From NCBI GenBank assembly GCA_903826775.1, contig CAIKFU010000055.1:1-48814 (forward strand): 48,814 nucleotides of DNA. The letters are read 5' to 3'. The notes beneath the pieces were generated by a model. The model ran no database searches. It worked only from the letters and a program-made list of their open reading frames with translations, and was not told the origin of the DNA. Position numbers and translations under genes: made by a program. Origin of the DNA: an uncultured beta proteobacterium. GTDB taxonomy: Bacteria; Pseudomonadota; Gammaproteobacteria; Burkholderiales; Burkholderiaceae. Every line of letters begins with the position of its first letter. Position 1 is the first letter of the stretch. This document shows positions 1 to 9,894 of this stretch, one piece after another.

Positions 1-34
1 CACTTACAGCGTAGAAGTCATATCGGAATAAGTG

Positions 35-343
35 CAGAGTCAATCGATAAGCCGGATTCTGTCGCCTAGACTTTTCAAACTAGGGGCAATCATTCCTCTA
101 GGCCGGCAGTTACCTGACGGCTCAAGCTCCCTACCCGCAGACTCAGCGGGTCGCCTCATCGTCTGCTTACTTGGGATTGCTCCAGGTGGAGGTTACCGCG
201 TTTCACCGTAACTAAATACGCTCGTCTCTGTGGCCCTATTCCTCACGTCACCGTGGTTGGCTGTTAGCCAACACCCTACCCTATGGAGTCCGGACTTTCC
301 TCCCCCCTCAAAAAAAGGCGGCGATTGCCTAATTGACTCTGCG
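35..343 (-). ncRNA. rnpB: RNase P RNA, bacterial class A
   Basis: This is the catalytic RNA of RNase P, which removes the 5' leader of precursor tRNAs. Read on the minus strand, the 5' part contains the conserved block AGGAAAGTCCGGACTCCATA and the 3' part ends in the typical ACAGAATCCGGCTTATCG. The two ends are complementary (GCAGAGTCAAT near 342 and ATTGACTCTGC near 35), forming the closing helix P1 that sets the boundaries. The length of about 309 nt is a little under the usual class A size. It lies downstream of pyrC on the same strand. The exact ends are accurate to a few bases. Confidence 0.93.
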
Positions 344-348
344 CTTGC

Positions 349-378
349 AGTCTAACGCAGACAGAGGGTTTTAGTTAA
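349..378 (-). promoter_or_regulatory. Candidate sigma-70 promoter of rnpB
   Basis: On the minus strand, TTAACT (373-378) and TAGACT (349-354) are separated by 18 bases. Each matches four of six consensus positions, and the -10 ends six bases before the inferred RNA start near 343. The position fits a promoter for the RNase P RNA, but the match is modest and other hexamers could be chosen. Confidence 0.35.
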
Positions 379-410
379 GAAATAATCGAAGCGAGCAATA
401 AAGAGCCTTC

Positions 411-1469
411 TCAAGCTAGAGACCAGGCAATAGTTTCTCCAAAACGGAGTGGAACAATCGTAGATTCCCCAAAGGGCAATTCGCAAGGAATAGCCTGCGC
501 TTGTTTGTGTAGAGTGACGATTTTGCTATTACGGGGCAAAGCATAAAAATCTGGGCCAAAAAAACTAGCAAAACCTTCTAATCTATTGAGCTTGCCAACG
601 CTTTCAAATGCTTCTGCATATAAACCGAGAGCATTAAAGGTGCTATAGCAACCAGCACAACCACAGGCATTTTCTTTAAGTCCTTTGGCATGAGGCGCAC
701 TGTCTGTTCCCAAGAAAAACCGGGGGTTGCCACTTGTGGCGGCAGCCAATAATGCTATGCGATGCTCTTCACGCTTTAAAACAGGTAAACAATAATTATG
801 GGGATGGATGCCTCCTACAAAAATCGCGTTGCGATTCATTAATAGGTGTTGCGGTGTAATGGTTGCTGCTAAAGTGTTTTTATTGCAAGCAGATGCATCT
901 CGCACATAGTGTGCAGCTTGCATGGTAGTAATATGTTCGAACACTATTTTGAGCTCAGGAAAATCTTTGCGCAAAGGCTCAAGCACCCGATCAATAAAAA
1001 CTTTTTCACGATCAAAAATATCTACTTCAGGATTGGTTACTTCACCATGTACCAGAAGTGGCATTCCTTCTTTCTGCATCGCCTCTATTACAGCAAAGCA
1101 GTGCTTGAGATCACTGACCCCTGCATCGCTATTGGTAGTGGCTCCAGCAGGATAAAGTTTGAAAGCTACAACACCTTCAGCCTTGGCTTTTCTTACCTCC
1201 ACAGCAGAGGTATTGTCAGTTAAATACAAAGTCATCATGGGAGTAAATCCATTTACACCCAAAGACTGCAATTGAGATTCGATGCGCAATCGATAAGCTT
1301 TAGCCAACTCAGCCGTAGTCACTGGAGGCTTCAAATTAGGCATGATAATGGCGCGGGCAAATTGCTTAGCAACGTCAGCCAGCACATTTCTCATAACATC
1401 GCCATCACGAATGTGCAAATGCCAATCATCTGGCTGGATCAACTGAATTTGAGTTGGGCTAATCGACAT
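411..1469 (-). CDS. pyrC: Dihydroorotase, PyrC type
   Basis: Catalyses the reversible cyclisation of carbamoyl-aspartate to dihydroorotate, the third step of pyrimidine synthesis, in the cytoplasm. The 352-residue product matches the usual length of class II (E. coli-like) dihydroorotases. The metal-binding HxH is at H17 and H19 (motif WHLHIRDGD). Further on come the carbamylated-lysine segment [12 protein letters not shown], the metal-ligand segments LVHGEV and FEHITT, and the late catalytic segment [14 protein letters not shown]. The ATG lies two bases after the stop of the upstream glycerate kinase gene, so the two are probably co-transcribed and the start is well supported. Nothing is missing or unusual. 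Confidence 0.95.
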   Translation of the reverse strand: MSISPTQIQLIQPDDWHLHIRDGDVMRNVLADVAKQFARAIIMPNLKPPVTTAELAKAYRLRIESQLQSLGVNGFTPMMTLYLTDNTSAVEVRKAKAEGVVAFKLYPAGATTNSDAGVSDLKHCFAVIEAMQKEGMPLLVHGEVTNPEVDIFDREKVFIDRVLEPLRKDFPELKIVFEHITTMQAAHYVRDASACNKNTLAATITPQHLLMNRNAIFVGGIHPHNYCLPVLKREEHRIALLAAATSGNPRFFLGTDSAPHAKGLKENACGCAGCYSTFNALGLYAEAFESVGKLNRLEGFASFFGPDFYALPRNSKIVTLHKQAQAIPCELPFGESTIVPLRFGETIAWSLA

Positions 1470-1471
1470 AT

Positions 1472-2800
1472 TTAGTTATCAATCAAAATAATGCGGAAAT
1501 CGTTCACATTTGTAAGTGTAGGCCCAGTTTCAACTAAAGCACCCAACTCTGCAAAGAATCCATAACAATCGTGGCTAGACAAAAATTTTACTGGGTTCAT
1601 CCCTTTTTTGTAACAATCGCGACGAATACCTTCCGTGAACCATGCTCCCGCATTGTTTTCACTACCATCAATGCCATCGGTATCTGCCGCTAAAGCAGAT
1701 AACGAACCAATATCTTCACTAGCTATAAATAAAGAAAGTAAGAACTCACTGCAACGTCCGCCACGACCTTTAGTTCCTGGCGGCAACGTTACAGTGCACT
1801 CTCCACCAGAAATAATCGCAATAGGTAAGCTGCTCGGCTGTCGGCCTAAAGAATATTTCCGTGCTATTGCAGCTTGCTTAGCTCCGACATCTTGAGCTTC
1901 TCCCGTAATATCATCCCCTAAAATAATGGGATCATAGCCCTGGTCACGAACGTACTCGGCAGCAGCTTCTAGACTTTTGTATGCAGTAGCTATCACATGA
2001 TTTTTTACTTGGGCACATCGTAAATCATCCTCCTTCAAAGTTTCAGGGATCTCACCATCTCGACCTCGATTCAAATGACGCAGAACTGATGCGGGAAGTG
2101 AATTCTCATCTAGTTGGTATTTCTCCAGAATAGTTAACGCATCTCGGTATGTTGAATAGTCTGATGCGCAAGGGCCGCTAGAAATATCTGCGGGCAAGTC
2201 GCTTGTAACATCCGAAATTAACAAAGCTTCAACTCTTGCGCCCCTTGAAATTGCAACCCTTGCCAAATTCCCGCCCAAAATAGCCGACAAATGCTTGCGT
2301 ACAACATTCATTTCCTCTATCGGAGCGCCACTTCGCAATAGCGCCTCGGTAGTATTTTGCATATCTTCAATGCTAATTCCATTTTGTGGCAAAGTAAGTA
2401 GGCTAGAACCGCCACCCGATACCAGGGCTATCATTAAATCACCTTCCCCTAATTGATTAACTAAACGAAGAACTTCTTTAGCGCCATCCATTCCAGTCTG
2501 ATCCGGCACTGGATGCCCGGCTTCAATAATTCGAATAAACTCAGTAGAGGACCCATGACCATATCGAGTAAGCACTACTCCATTAAGCTCAGCTTGAGGC
2601 CAACAATTTTTAGCATGTAGCTCCAATGCGCTTGCCATAGATGCGCTTGCCTTACCGGCTCCCACCACTAAGCATTTTCCTTTGGGCTCAAATCCCGGAG
2701 GAAAAATATTGGCTAAATAACCAGAGACAATTTTCTTAGGCTCAGCCACTGCTAGCGCCGCAGCAAAGGCATTTTGTAATATAGTCTGTTCCTTGTTCAT
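1472..2800 (-). CDS. Glycerate 2-kinase (DUF4147/MOFRL family, TtuD/GckA-like)
   Basis: Probable cytosolic kinase phosphorylating glycerate to 2-phosphoglycerate. Some members of this family were named hydroxypyruvate reductase (TtuD). The 442-residue protein has the N-terminal DUF4147 domain with glycine-rich [10 protein letters not shown] (47-56), HPVPDQTG (96-103) and SGGGSSLL (128-135). The C-terminal MOFRL domain carries [19 protein letters not shown] and [15 protein letters not shown]. It sits between an ABC exporter (9-base gap) and pyrC (2-base gap) in a same-strand series. The family is clear; the choice between the glycerate kinase and hydroxypyruvate reductase names rests on family knowledge, with the kinase activity better supported. 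Confidence 0.88.
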   Translation of the reverse strand: MNKEQTILQNAFAAALAVAEPKKIVSGYLANIFPPGFEPKGKCLVVGAGKASASMASALELHAKNCWPQAELNGVVLTRYGHGSSTEFIRIIEAGHPVPDQTGMDGAKEVLRLVNQLGEGDLMIALVSGGGSSLLTLPQNGISIEDMQNTTEALLRSGAPIEEMNVVRKHLSAILGGNLARVAISRGARVEALLISDVTSDLPADISSGPCASDYSTYRDALTILEKYQLDENSLPASVLRHLNRGRDGEIPETLKEDDLRCAQVKNHVIATAYKSLEAAAEYVRDQGYDPIILGDDITGEAQDVGAKQAAIARKYSLGRQPSSLPIAIISGGECTVTLPPGTKGRGGRCSEFLLSLFIASEDIGSLSALAADTDGIDGSENNAGAWFTEGIRRDCYKKGMNPVKFLSSHDCYGFFAELGALVETGPTLTNVNDFRIILIDN

Positions 2801-2809
2801 GGAGCCATT

Positions 2810-4633
2810 CTAATCAACAGAGGCATGCTCTTGAATTTTCCACATCTCAGCATAACGGCCATTGGCTGCCAATAGTTCTAAGTGGGTTCCTCTCTCTACA
2901 ATTTGCCCATCATCCATCACTAATATCTGATCAGCATGAACAATTGTAGAAAGTCGATGAGCAATAATCAGGGTAGTACGATTTTTAGCCAACCCCAGTA
3001 ACTCCTCTTGGAATGCCCTCTCGGTCTTGGAATCTAGGGCAGAAGTTGCTTCATCAAAAATCAACATAGCCGGCTTTTTCAACAAAGTTCTTGCAATGGC
3101 TACGCGCTGTTTTTCGCCGCCAGACAACTTAAGCCCACGCTCACCAACTTGAGTTTCGTAACCATCAGGCAAGAGTTTGATAAAACCATCAATTTGTGCT
3201 GCGCGAGCAGCTTCATAAACTTCCTCTAGAGAAGCTAGAGGGTTGCCATAAGCAATATTGTATCCAATAGTGTCATTAAAAAGCACAGTATCCTGAGGGA
3301 CAATGCCAATTGTCTTGCGTAAACTAGCTTGCTGAACGTCTTGAATATTTTGACCATCTATCAGAATTTTTCCTGATTGCGCGTCATAAAATCGAAAAAG
3401 CAACCTGGCCAATGTGCTCTTACCTGCACCGCTTTGGCCAACTACAGCCGTAATCGTTCCCGCTGGAATATTGAAACTAACATTGCGCAATATTTCGCGC
3501 TTGGCTTCATAGTGAAACGATACATGTTCAAAACGAACTTCTGGTCCATGTGCATAGTTGTTTATATTTAAAGGAGTTGCGTTTGGCGCATCAGCAATTT
3601 CTTTATCAGTATTAAGCAAAGAGAACATGCGGTCCATATCGGTTAGGGCTTGCTTTATTTCTCGATAAATTACCCCCAAAAAATTAAGAGGGATATAGAG
3701 CTGAATCATTAAGGTATTAACCAACACCAAATCGCCCAAGGTCATAGTGCCATTTACAACGCCGATCATGGCGCGCCATAATATCAGCATCAAACCGACT
3801 GCAATAATAATTTGCTGTCCTAAGTTTAGAACAGCTAAAGATTTTTGGGACTTTACGGCGGCCACTTGATAGCGAGCTAAGTTGTCATCGTATCGCTTGG
3901 CTTCAAAAGCCTCATTCCCAAAATACTTCACGGTCTCAAAATTCAACAAAGAGTCAATTGCCTTTTGATTGGCTCTCGAATCCATATCATTCATCGTTCG
4001 ACGGAAGTGAGTACGCCACTCAGTAACAACCACTGTAAATGCGATGTAAAGAACCAATGCTGACAATGTAATAACAGCAAACCAATAATTGTACGAATAG
4101 GCAAAATAACCTAAGACCAAACAAAATTCAATCAAGGTAGGTAAGATGCTATACAGAGAATAAGAAATGAGTGACTGAATACCTCTAGCTCCTCGTTCAA
4201 TATCTCGACTCACCCCACCCGTTTGCCTAGCCAAATGAAAACTTAAGGCAAGCGAATGTAAATGCTCAAATACCTGAAGAGCCACTTTTCGAACTGCGTT
4301 TTGGGTTACCCGGGCAAAAAGTGATTCCCTTAATTCAGTAAATAAGGCGGCTGAAATTCGCAGTAAACCATAAGCAACGATGAGGCCTATAGGAACAACT
4401 AACAGTGCATGTGGTGAACTCTCATTGATATTAAGTGCATCAATTAACCTTTTCATTAATATCGGAATGCCTAGGTTGGCAAACTTTGCGGCAATCAGGC
4501 AAGTAAGTGCTAAAACTACCCGTAAACGATACTCCAGAAGATATGGGAGTAAATCACGAATCACTCGCCAATCGCCCCGTTGGAATGGTTTTGAATCCGT
4601 GCTGGAATATGGGCGCCCCGATGAATGTCTCAT
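2810..4633 (-). CDS. ABC exporter, Atm1/HMT1 family (fused membrane and ATPase domains)
   Basis: Half-size ABC exporter of 607 residues that would work as a homodimer in the inner membrane. An N-terminal six-helix domain spans about 35-330. The segment NFETVKYFGNE (231-241) is characteristic of Atm1-type transporters, which export glutathione-linked sulfur compounds or metal conjugates. The ATPase domain has Walker A GQSGAGKST (399-407), signature LSGGEKQR (503-510) and Walker B leading into DEATSALD (527-534). All catalytic motifs are intact. The gene lies between nudB (21-base gap) and a glycerate kinase on the same strand. Substrate is not evident from sequence; glutathione persulfide or a heavy-metal-glutathione conjugate is the family-based inference. 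Confidence 0.88.
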   Translation of the reverse strand: MRHSSGRPYSSTDSKPFQRGDWRVIRDLLPYLLEYRLRVVLALTCLIAAKFANLGIPILMKRLIDALNINESSPHALLVVPIGLIVAYGLLRISAALFTELRESLFARVTQNAVRKVALQVFEHLHSLALSFHLARQTGGVSRDIERGARGIQSLISYSLYSILPTLIEFCLVLGYFAYSYNYWFAVITLSALVLYIAFTVVVTEWRTHFRRTMNDMDSRANQKAIDSLLNFETVKYFGNEAFEAKRYDDNLARYQVAAVKSQKSLAVLNLGQQIIIAVGLMLILWRAMIGVVNGTMTLGDLVLVNTLMIQLYIPLNFLGVIYREIKQALTDMDRMFSLLNTDKEIADAPNATPLNINNYAHGPEVRFEHVSFHYEAKREILRNVSFNIPAGTITAVVGQSGAGKSTLARLLFRFYDAQSGKILIDGQNIQDVQQASLRKTIGIVPQDTVLFNDTIGYNIAYGNPLASLEEVYEAARAAQIDGFIKLLPDGYETQVGERGLKLSGGEKQRVAIARTLLKKPAMLIFDEATSALDSKTERAFQEELLGLAKNRTTLIIAHRLSTIVHADQILVMDDGQIVERGTHLELLAANGRYAEMWKIQEHASVD

Positions 4634-4654
4634 CGCATCATCTTAGTCACTTCT

Positions 4655-5101
4655 CTAGTATTTCGCAGAAAATAATTTCAGGATTGCCTCGCCATTCGTT
4701 CGTGAAAAACACTTTTTAGCGGCCGCCTCATAAGGCAACCATTGAAACGCAATATGCTCTCTAGGGGAAAGAGTCACCTTGGTGTCATCTGGTACTTTTA
4801 GTGAAAACCAGTGCTCTGTATTTTTCTCTACTTCTGGAGCATAGCGAAAGCGCCATTCTGGATAAATTTGATACTCAACTTCATGATGCAAATCTTGCAA
4901 CGACCCCAAAGACAGTAGCTTGATATCTATACCCGTCTCTTCAAAAACTTCACGAGAGGCTGCAAAAGCAAGATCTTCATTAGCAAAATCAAGGCTTCCT
5001 GTTACAGACTGCCAGAAATTAGAACGATCGGCTCGCTCAATCAGCAAGACCTCCCCATTCGATTTATAAATAACTACTAATACCGATATGGGGATTTTCA
5101 A
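4655..5101 (-). CDS. nudB: Dihydroneopterin triphosphate diphosphatase (Nudix hydrolase)
   Basis: Nudix hydrolase of 148 residues, likely removing pyrophosphate from dihydroneopterin triphosphate in folate synthesis. The Nudix box begins at G35 and ends at REVFEETGI (50-58). There are six rather than five residues between its first Gly and the next Glu (E42); the RE.xEExG core is complete. The segment FWQSVTGS matches the E. coli NudB subgroup. The gene directly follows aspS with a 21-base gap, the same neighbour as in E. coli, which supports this assignment over a generic Nudix protein. Confidence 0.85.
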   Translation of the reverse strand: MKIPISVLVVIYKSNGEVLLIERADRSNFWQSVTGSLDFANEDLAFAASREVFEETGIDIKLLSLGSLQDLHHEVEYQIYPEWRFRYAPEVEKNTEHWFSLKVPDDTKVTLSPREHIAFQWLPYEAAAKKCFSRTNGEAILKLFSAKY

Positions 5102-5122
5102 GGGACTTTAAAAGCCAAAGAT

Positions 5123-6922
5123 TTAAACGGCAGGCGCTACCTGGCGAAGTCGAATATGCAATTCTCGCAACTGACGCTCGTCAACTGGGCTAGGAGCTTG
5201 TGTTAATAAGCACTGAGCACGCTGAGTTTTTGGAAATGCAATCACATCACGAATAGACTCTGCTCCAGTCATCATGGTGACGATACGGTCGAGACCAAAT
5301 GCAATACCGCCATGAGGGGGAGCGCCGTACTGGAGCGCATCCAAGAGGAAACCAAACTTGGATTGCGCCTCATCTACACCAATCTTCAGCGCACGAAATA
5401 CTTGACTCTGTACAGCCTCTTGATGAATACGAACTGATCCGCCGCCGATTTCGCTACCGTTTAGCACCATATCGTAAGCCTTAGCTAAGCACTTGCCTGG
5501 AGCGGATTCAAGATACTTCATGTGCTCATCTTTAGGGCTGGTAAAGGGATGATGGCAAGCGACCCAACGTGCTTCAGCATCATCGTAATCGAACATTGGA
5601 AAATCAACTACCCATAATGGCTTCCAACCCTCTGTGAAGAGGTTGTGCTCTTTACCCCATGCGGAATGACCAATGCGTAATCGTAAATTTCCAATCGAAT
5701 CGTTCACTACTTTTTGTTTATCTGCTCCAAAGAAAATAATATCTCCATCTTTTGCACCGGTGCGCTTCAAAATTCCCTCAATCGCTACATCATGCAAGTT
5801 CTTGACGATGGGTGACTGCAAACCATTGCGGCCTTCACTCACCGAGTTCACCTTAATCCAAGCCAAGCCTTTAGCGCCATAAATAGCAACAAATTGGGTG
5901 TAATCATCGATTTCGCTACGACTGATTGCCGCACCGCCCGGGATACATAAACCCACAACTCGACCACCATCTTGGTTTGCAGCCCCAGAAAAAACCTTAA
6001 AGTCCACGTCCTTCATTAGGTCTGTGAGTTCGGTAAATTCCAATGCAACCCGCAAGTCAGGTTTATCAGAGCCAAAACGTGCCATACCTTCTGAATATGG
6101 CAAAGTGGGGAATGGATTTGGCAATTCTACATTCATGGTTTTCTTGAAAATATGACGAATCATATTTTCAAAAAGTTCACGGATTTCCAACTCATCTAGA
6201 AAAGCAGTTTCACAATCGATTTGCGTAAACTCGGGTTGACGGTCAGCGCGTAAATCCTCATCGCGGAAGCACTTTGTAATTTGATAATAACGATCAAACC
6301 CGGCCACCATTAATAACTGCTTAAATAATTGAGGTGACTGCGGCAAAGCAAAAAACTGGCCATCATGAACCCTTGAAGGAACTAAATAATCACGCGCGCC
6401 CTCTGGGGTGCTCTTAGTCAGCATTGGAGTTTCAATATCAATAAAACCCGCCTCATCTAAATATTGACGGCATGCCATTGCTACGTTGTAACGCAAACGC
6501 AAATTCTTTTGCATTTGCGGGCGCCGTAAATCAAGCACACGATGGGTTAATCGAGTTGTTTCAGAAAGATTTTCGTCATCTAGCTGAAATGGGGGAGTTA
6601 TAGACGGATTCAAAATTACCAAGCTATGGCAGAGGATCTCCACTTTTCCACTAATCAGTTCGACATTCTCCGTTCCGATCGGACGAGCTCGAACTAAGCC
6701 TTTTATTTGTATGCAAAATTCATTTCGTACTTGCTCGGCTAAAGCAAACATCTCTGGACGATCGGGATCACAAACAACCTGAACAAACCCTTCTCGATCG
6801 CGTAAATCAATAAAAATTACTCCGCCGTGGTCACGGCGCCTATTCACCCAACCAGCCAGAGTTACCTCTTGACCAATTAATAAATCGGTTATTTGACCGC
6901 AGGTATGACTTCGCATCGACAT
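5123..6922 (-). CDS. aspS: Aspartate--tRNA(Asp/Asn) ligase
   Basis: Class IIb aminoacyl-tRNA synthetase of 599 residues, the usual bacterial length. It has an N-terminal OB-fold anticodon-binding domain (about 1-105), a catalytic core with the bacterial-type GAD insertion (about 300-420), and motif 3 with FGLDRI near the C-terminus. The anticodon-binding loop reads RRRDHGG, with His at residue 32. A His here is found in non-discriminating enzymes such as that of Pseudomonas, which also charge tRNA-Asn with Asp, whereas the E. coli discriminating enzyme has Leu. Dual specificity is therefore inferred, not shown. The gene sits between a DUF502 gene and nudB on the same strand. Confidence 0.96.
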   Translation of the reverse strand: MSMRSHTCGQITDLLIGQEVTLAGWVNRRRDHGGVIFIDLRDREGFVQVVCDPDRPEMFALAEQVRNEFCIQIKGLVRARPIGTENVELISGKVEILCHSLVILNPSITPPFQLDDENLSETTRLTHRVLDLRRPQMQKNLRLRYNVAMACRQYLDEAGFIDIETPMLTKSTPEGARDYLVPSRVHDGQFFALPQSPQLFKQLLMVAGFDRYYQITKCFRDEDLRADRQPEFTQIDCETAFLDELEIRELFENMIRHIFKKTMNVELPNPFPTLPYSEGMARFGSDKPDLRVALEFTELTDLMKDVDFKVFSGAANQDGGRVVGLCIPGGAAISRSEIDDYTQFVAIYGAKGLAWIKVNSVSEGRNGLQSPIVKNLHDVAIEGILKRTGAKDGDIIFFGADKQKVVNDSIGNLRLRIGHSAWGKEHNLFTEGWKPLWVVDFPMFDYDDAEARWVACHHPFTSPKDEHMKYLESAPGKCLAKAYDMVLNGSEIGGGSVRIHQEAVQSQVFRALKIGVDEAQSKFGFLLDALQYGAPPHGGIAFGLDRIVTMMTGAESIRDVIAFPKTQRAQCLLTQAPSPVDERQLRELHIRLRQVAPAV

Positions 6923-6931
6923 AACAATTTC

Positions 6932-7588
6932 CTATGAATCAAAATGATTTAATGATTTCCCAACATAATTTGTTAGGTTGTTTGGCGGCACTGAACCCAT
7001 AGAAACAATATGCTTCAGGGCTTCTTCAATACTCATATCCAGTTCAATCGTCTGTGATCGTTGCACGATCATAAAAAAACCTGATGTTGGGTTTGGTGTT
7101 GTTGGAAGAAAGACATTCACATAATCCGAACCTAGCTTATTTTCGACTTCTGCTGCTGGGGTGCCCGTCTGAAAAGCAATCGCCCAGGAATCAGAATGTG
7201 GATAACGAATTAGTAGAGCCTTACGAAACGCCTGTCCATTGCTTGAGAATAAAGTCGATGAAAGTTGCTTAATGCTTGAATAAATTGACCGAACGACAGG
7301 AATGCGATTAACTTGTTTATCCCACACCCTTAACCACCATTGCCCAGCAAAGCTAATAGCCAGCAAACCCGTGAACATAATGACCGCTATCACGATCAAT
7401 ATTCCAACCCCAGGAATCTCACGGAACGTCTGTAAAGACAGAGAAAACTCGTTTGGCAAAATTGCAATAATGGCGTGCATAACGGACCCATAAACTCCGT
7501 CAAGCAAGCCTAACCCCCACGTAATTACCCAAACGGTAACCGCAATTGGTGCCCACACTAAAACGCCAGCGATAAAGTACTTTTTCAT
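6932..7588 (-). CDS. DUF502 family inner-membrane protein
   Basis: A 218-residue protein of the DUF502 family. Two hydrophobic segments are visible, at about 4-28 and 60-85, followed by a soluble domain containing VRSIYSSIKQLSSTLFS and a stretch rich in the family's P.TPNPTSGF pattern. The molecular function is unknown to me. It starts nine bases upstream of aspS on the same strand, a pairing that recurs in Burkholderiales. Both are probably in one transcript that also includes ubiB upstream. No catalytic residues are recognisable. Confidence 0.82.
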   Translation of the reverse strand: MKKYFIAGVLVWAPIAVTVWVITWGLGLLDGVYGSVMHAIIAILPNEFSLSLQTFREIPGVGILIVIAVIMFTGLLAISFAGQWWLRVWDKQVNRIPVVRSIYSSIKQLSSTLFSSNGQAFRKALLIRYPHSDSWAIAFQTGTPAAEVENKLGSDYVNVFLPTTPNPTSGFFMIVQRSQTIELDMSIEEALKHIVSMGSVPPNNLTNYVGKSLNHFDS

Positions 7589-7642
7589 GTTTTTTCTGCC
7601 TAACCCAGTATTTTAGCTCTGTAGGCAGAAATGGGCAGAATA

Positions 7643-9220
7643 CTAATAAATACCAAAGGTAATAATCACAATTCCGGCCAAAAAACCACCTGCAAAAAGT
7701 AATGCTCCCAAGATCAAGCTGTGCGTACGCCTTTCTTGTTGCAATAAGGCTTTTAAAGTCTCCAACTCGAGATTTTGTTCTTTTTTATTCTGGCTTGCCA
7801 GAGTTTGGGCTAATAATCGGGGCAGAGTAGGCAAAATTTTTGCCCAAGATGGAGCCTCTGTTTTCAGCCCTTCTATCAATCCTCGCCATCCCAACTGTTG
7901 GCTAACCCATTTTTCCAAAATTGGCTTAGCTGTTTTCCATAAATCCAAATCAGGATCTAACTGTCGAGCCAAACCCTCAACATTTAATAACGTTTTTTGT
8001 AAAAGCGTCAACTGAGGTTGTATTTCAACCCTAAACCTCCTCGATGTCTGAAATAGCCGCATCAAGACAATTCCCAAGGAAATCTCTTTCAAGGGTCGGT
8101 CAAAATAAGGTTCACAAACCGACCGCACGGCACCCTCCAACTCTTCTACACGTGTAGTATCAGGAACCCAACCTGATTCGATATGTAATTCGGCTACTCG
8201 TCGATAGTCGCGATTAAAAAAAGCTAAAAAATTTTGCGCTAGATAATTCTTATCACTTTCACTAAGTGCCCCAACTATTCCAAAATCAAGGGATATGAAC
8301 CGCCCAAAAGTCTCCGGCTGAAGACTAATTAAAATATTTCCAGGATGCATATCAGCATGAAAAAAACCATATTGAAATACTTGAGTAAAAAAGATTTCAA
8401 CCCCATCAGATGCTAACTTTTTAAAATCGACACCTGCGGACTTTAGCTCCTGCATGCGGCCTATAGAAATGCCATCCATTCTCTCCATAACAATGACATT
8501 TGTATGACATAAATCCCAATACATCTCTGGAATCATTAATTTTTTTGAATTAATAAAATATCTTCGCAACTGACTAGCATTAGCCGCCTCACGCATTAAA
8601 TCCAATTCATCATGTAAATAAGTATCAAATTCAGACACCACTTCACGCGGTTTTAATCTACGGCCATCTTCAGATGTTTTTTCAATAACCTTTGCTAAAT
8701 CATGCATTAAGGCCAAATCCCCCTCAATGACAGGCAAAATACCAGGTCTCAATACTTTGATTGCCACTAAACACCCTTCCCACTCAGGATGTTTCAAGGT
8801 CGCGTGCAAAACACCGTAATGCACTTGAGCAACGGAGGCGCTAGCAACTGGGGTTGCGTCAAAGCTTATAAATACCTCTTCAATTGATTGGCCAAGAGAC
8901 TGTTCAATAATCTGACGAGATTCTTCGTTTGAAAATGCTGGAACTTGATCTTGTAGCTTTGCCAATTCATCAGCAATATCTTCGGGTAATAAATCCCGAC
9001 GTGTGGACAAGACCTGCCCAAACTTAACAAAAATAGGACCGAGAGCCTCAAGGGTCAATCGGATGCGAACGCCTCTTGGTAATGAATTTGGAGAAGTAAT
9101 AGATAAAATTGATAAAAAACTCCGACGTAAGCCTGGCTTTAAGTTATCCCTCAATAGGGGTAACAAGCCATATCGCCAAGCCGTAAAAAATATAAAGCTA
9201 AGGCGAGTAACTCTACGCAC
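7643..9220 (-). CDS. ubiB: Ubiquinone biosynthesis regulatory kinase-like protein UbiB
   Basis: Atypical kinase/ATPase of the ABC1/ADCK family needed for ubiquinone synthesis, thought to help extract or present membrane-bound intermediates. The 525-residue protein has the family's KxGQ motif (KFGQ, 66-69), the Ala-rich nucleotide loop ASASVAQVH (126-134), the lysine of VAIKVLRPG (K155), HADMHPGN (288-295) and DFG (312-314). A hydrophobic tail at about 500-522 anchors it in the inner membrane. The start is GTG, three bases after the ubiJ stop. The gene order ubiE...ubiJ-ubiB parallels E. coli. Confidence 0.95.
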   Translation of the reverse strand: MRRVTRLSFIFFTAWRYGLLPLLRDNLKPGLRRSFLSILSITSPNSLPRGVRIRLTLEALGPIFVKFGQVLSTRRDLLPEDIADELAKLQDQVPAFSNEESRQIIEQSLGQSIEEVFISFDATPVASASVAQVHYGVLHATLKHPEWEGCLVAIKVLRPGILPVIEGDLALMHDLAKVIEKTSEDGRRLKPREVVSEFDTYLHDELDLMREAANASQLRRYFINSKKLMIPEMYWDLCHTNVIVMERMDGISIGRMQELKSAGVDFKKLASDGVEIFFTQVFQYGFFHADMHPGNILISLQPETFGRFISLDFGIVGALSESDKNYLAQNFLAFFNRDYRRVAELHIESGWVPDTTRVEELEGAVRSVCEPYFDRPLKEISLGIVLMRLFQTSRRFRVEIQPQLTLLQKTLLNVEGLARQLDPDLDLWKTAKPILEKWVSQQLGWRGLIEGLKTEAPSWAKILPTLPRLLAQTLASQNKKEQNLELETLKALLQQERRTHSLILGALLFAGGFLAGIVIITFGIY

Positions 9221-9223
9221 AAT

Positions 9224-9844
9224 CTACTTAGCCTTCTGTTGTAGTAATTGAATCCGCTTATCCATCCGCTCAACCGCTTCTCGTAACTCAATTAAATTTG
9301 ACTTATGCACTAAAAATTCACGTTTATTGAGCAAAATTCGTTTTTCCTCGACCAAGTATTCAGATACATTTTCCAACAAATCTCGGGTTGCTAACTGTCC
9401 CGCACTATAAATTCTCTTGGCTTGCTGAACAGCAAAATGCGCAGGAACATCACCAATCGCTCTTGCTAAATCCTCTTCATATTCCCAGCGCAACTGGCCA
9501 ACCAACCGACCAAATAATTGAGCTAAATCTGCATCACCAGTAATTTTGACTGCTTTAAAAGCCTTTTCACGCAAATTACCCGGGCCGCTAGTGATATCAC
9601 TTAATGCTTTTGCGGACAACTCAAGGATTAAAGCATGAGATTCACCCCCATCATTTGGCTCAAAAATTCCCTCTGCGTTTACCTTAAAGCCCCTATCAAT
9701 TCCGGGCAACCGCAACAAAATACTCTTATTCGCATGACGAGACAATTCAGATTTGGCCCACGATTCATTTGAGAGAACGTGATTAATCCCCCTGCAAATA
9801 GTAGTAGCAGTAAATGGAAATGAAGGATTAAAAAGAATATTCAT
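9224..9844 (-). CDS. ubiJ: Ubiquinone biosynthesis accessory factor UbiJ (SCP2 domain)
   Basis: A 206-residue lipid-binding accessory protein that, with UbiK, organises the soluble Ubi complex. It has an N-terminal SCP2-like domain (roughly 10-115) and a charged, probably coiled-coil C-terminus (LIELREAVERMDKRIQLL). I chose the ATG at 9844. A longer frame reaching 9928 would overlap the upstream Tim44-like gene and cross its terminator, and those extra residues do not resemble UbiJ. The start lies only six bases past the U-tract of that terminator, and no Shine-Dalgarno sequence is visible. Position between ubiE and ubiB supports the name. Confidence 0.87.
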   Translation of the reverse strand: MNILFNPSFPFTATTICRGINHVLSNESWAKSELSRHANKSILLRLPGIDRGFKVNAEGIFEPNDGGESHALILELSAKALSDITSGPGNLREKAFKAVKITGDADLAQLFGRLVGQLRWEYEEDLARAIGDVPAHFAVQQAKRIYSAGQLATRDLLENVSEYLVEEKRILLNKREFLVHKSNLIELREAVERMDKRIQLLQQKAK

Positions 9845-9850
9845 TTGTAT

Positions 9851-9872
9851 AAAAAACCCGCACTGGTGCGGG
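9851..9872 (-). terminator. Rho-independent terminator after the Tim44-like gene
   Basis: On the minus strand the sequence CCCGCAC-CA-GTGCGGG (9857-9872) forms a seven-base-pair GC-rich hairpin followed directly by six U residues (9851-9856). It sits 22 bases past the Tim44-like stop and six bases ahead of the ubiJ start codon, so it may separate or attenuate expression of ubiJ and ubiB relative to the upstream genes. Confidence 0.85.
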
Positions 9873-9894
9873 CTTTCCCATGGAAGCCTTAAGC

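Noticed and set aside
1..34. CACTTA...TAAGTG inverted repeat beyond the rnpB 3' end, considered as a terminator
   Set aside because: The stem is short and AT-rich, has a long unpaired middle, no U-tract, and is cut by the window edge.
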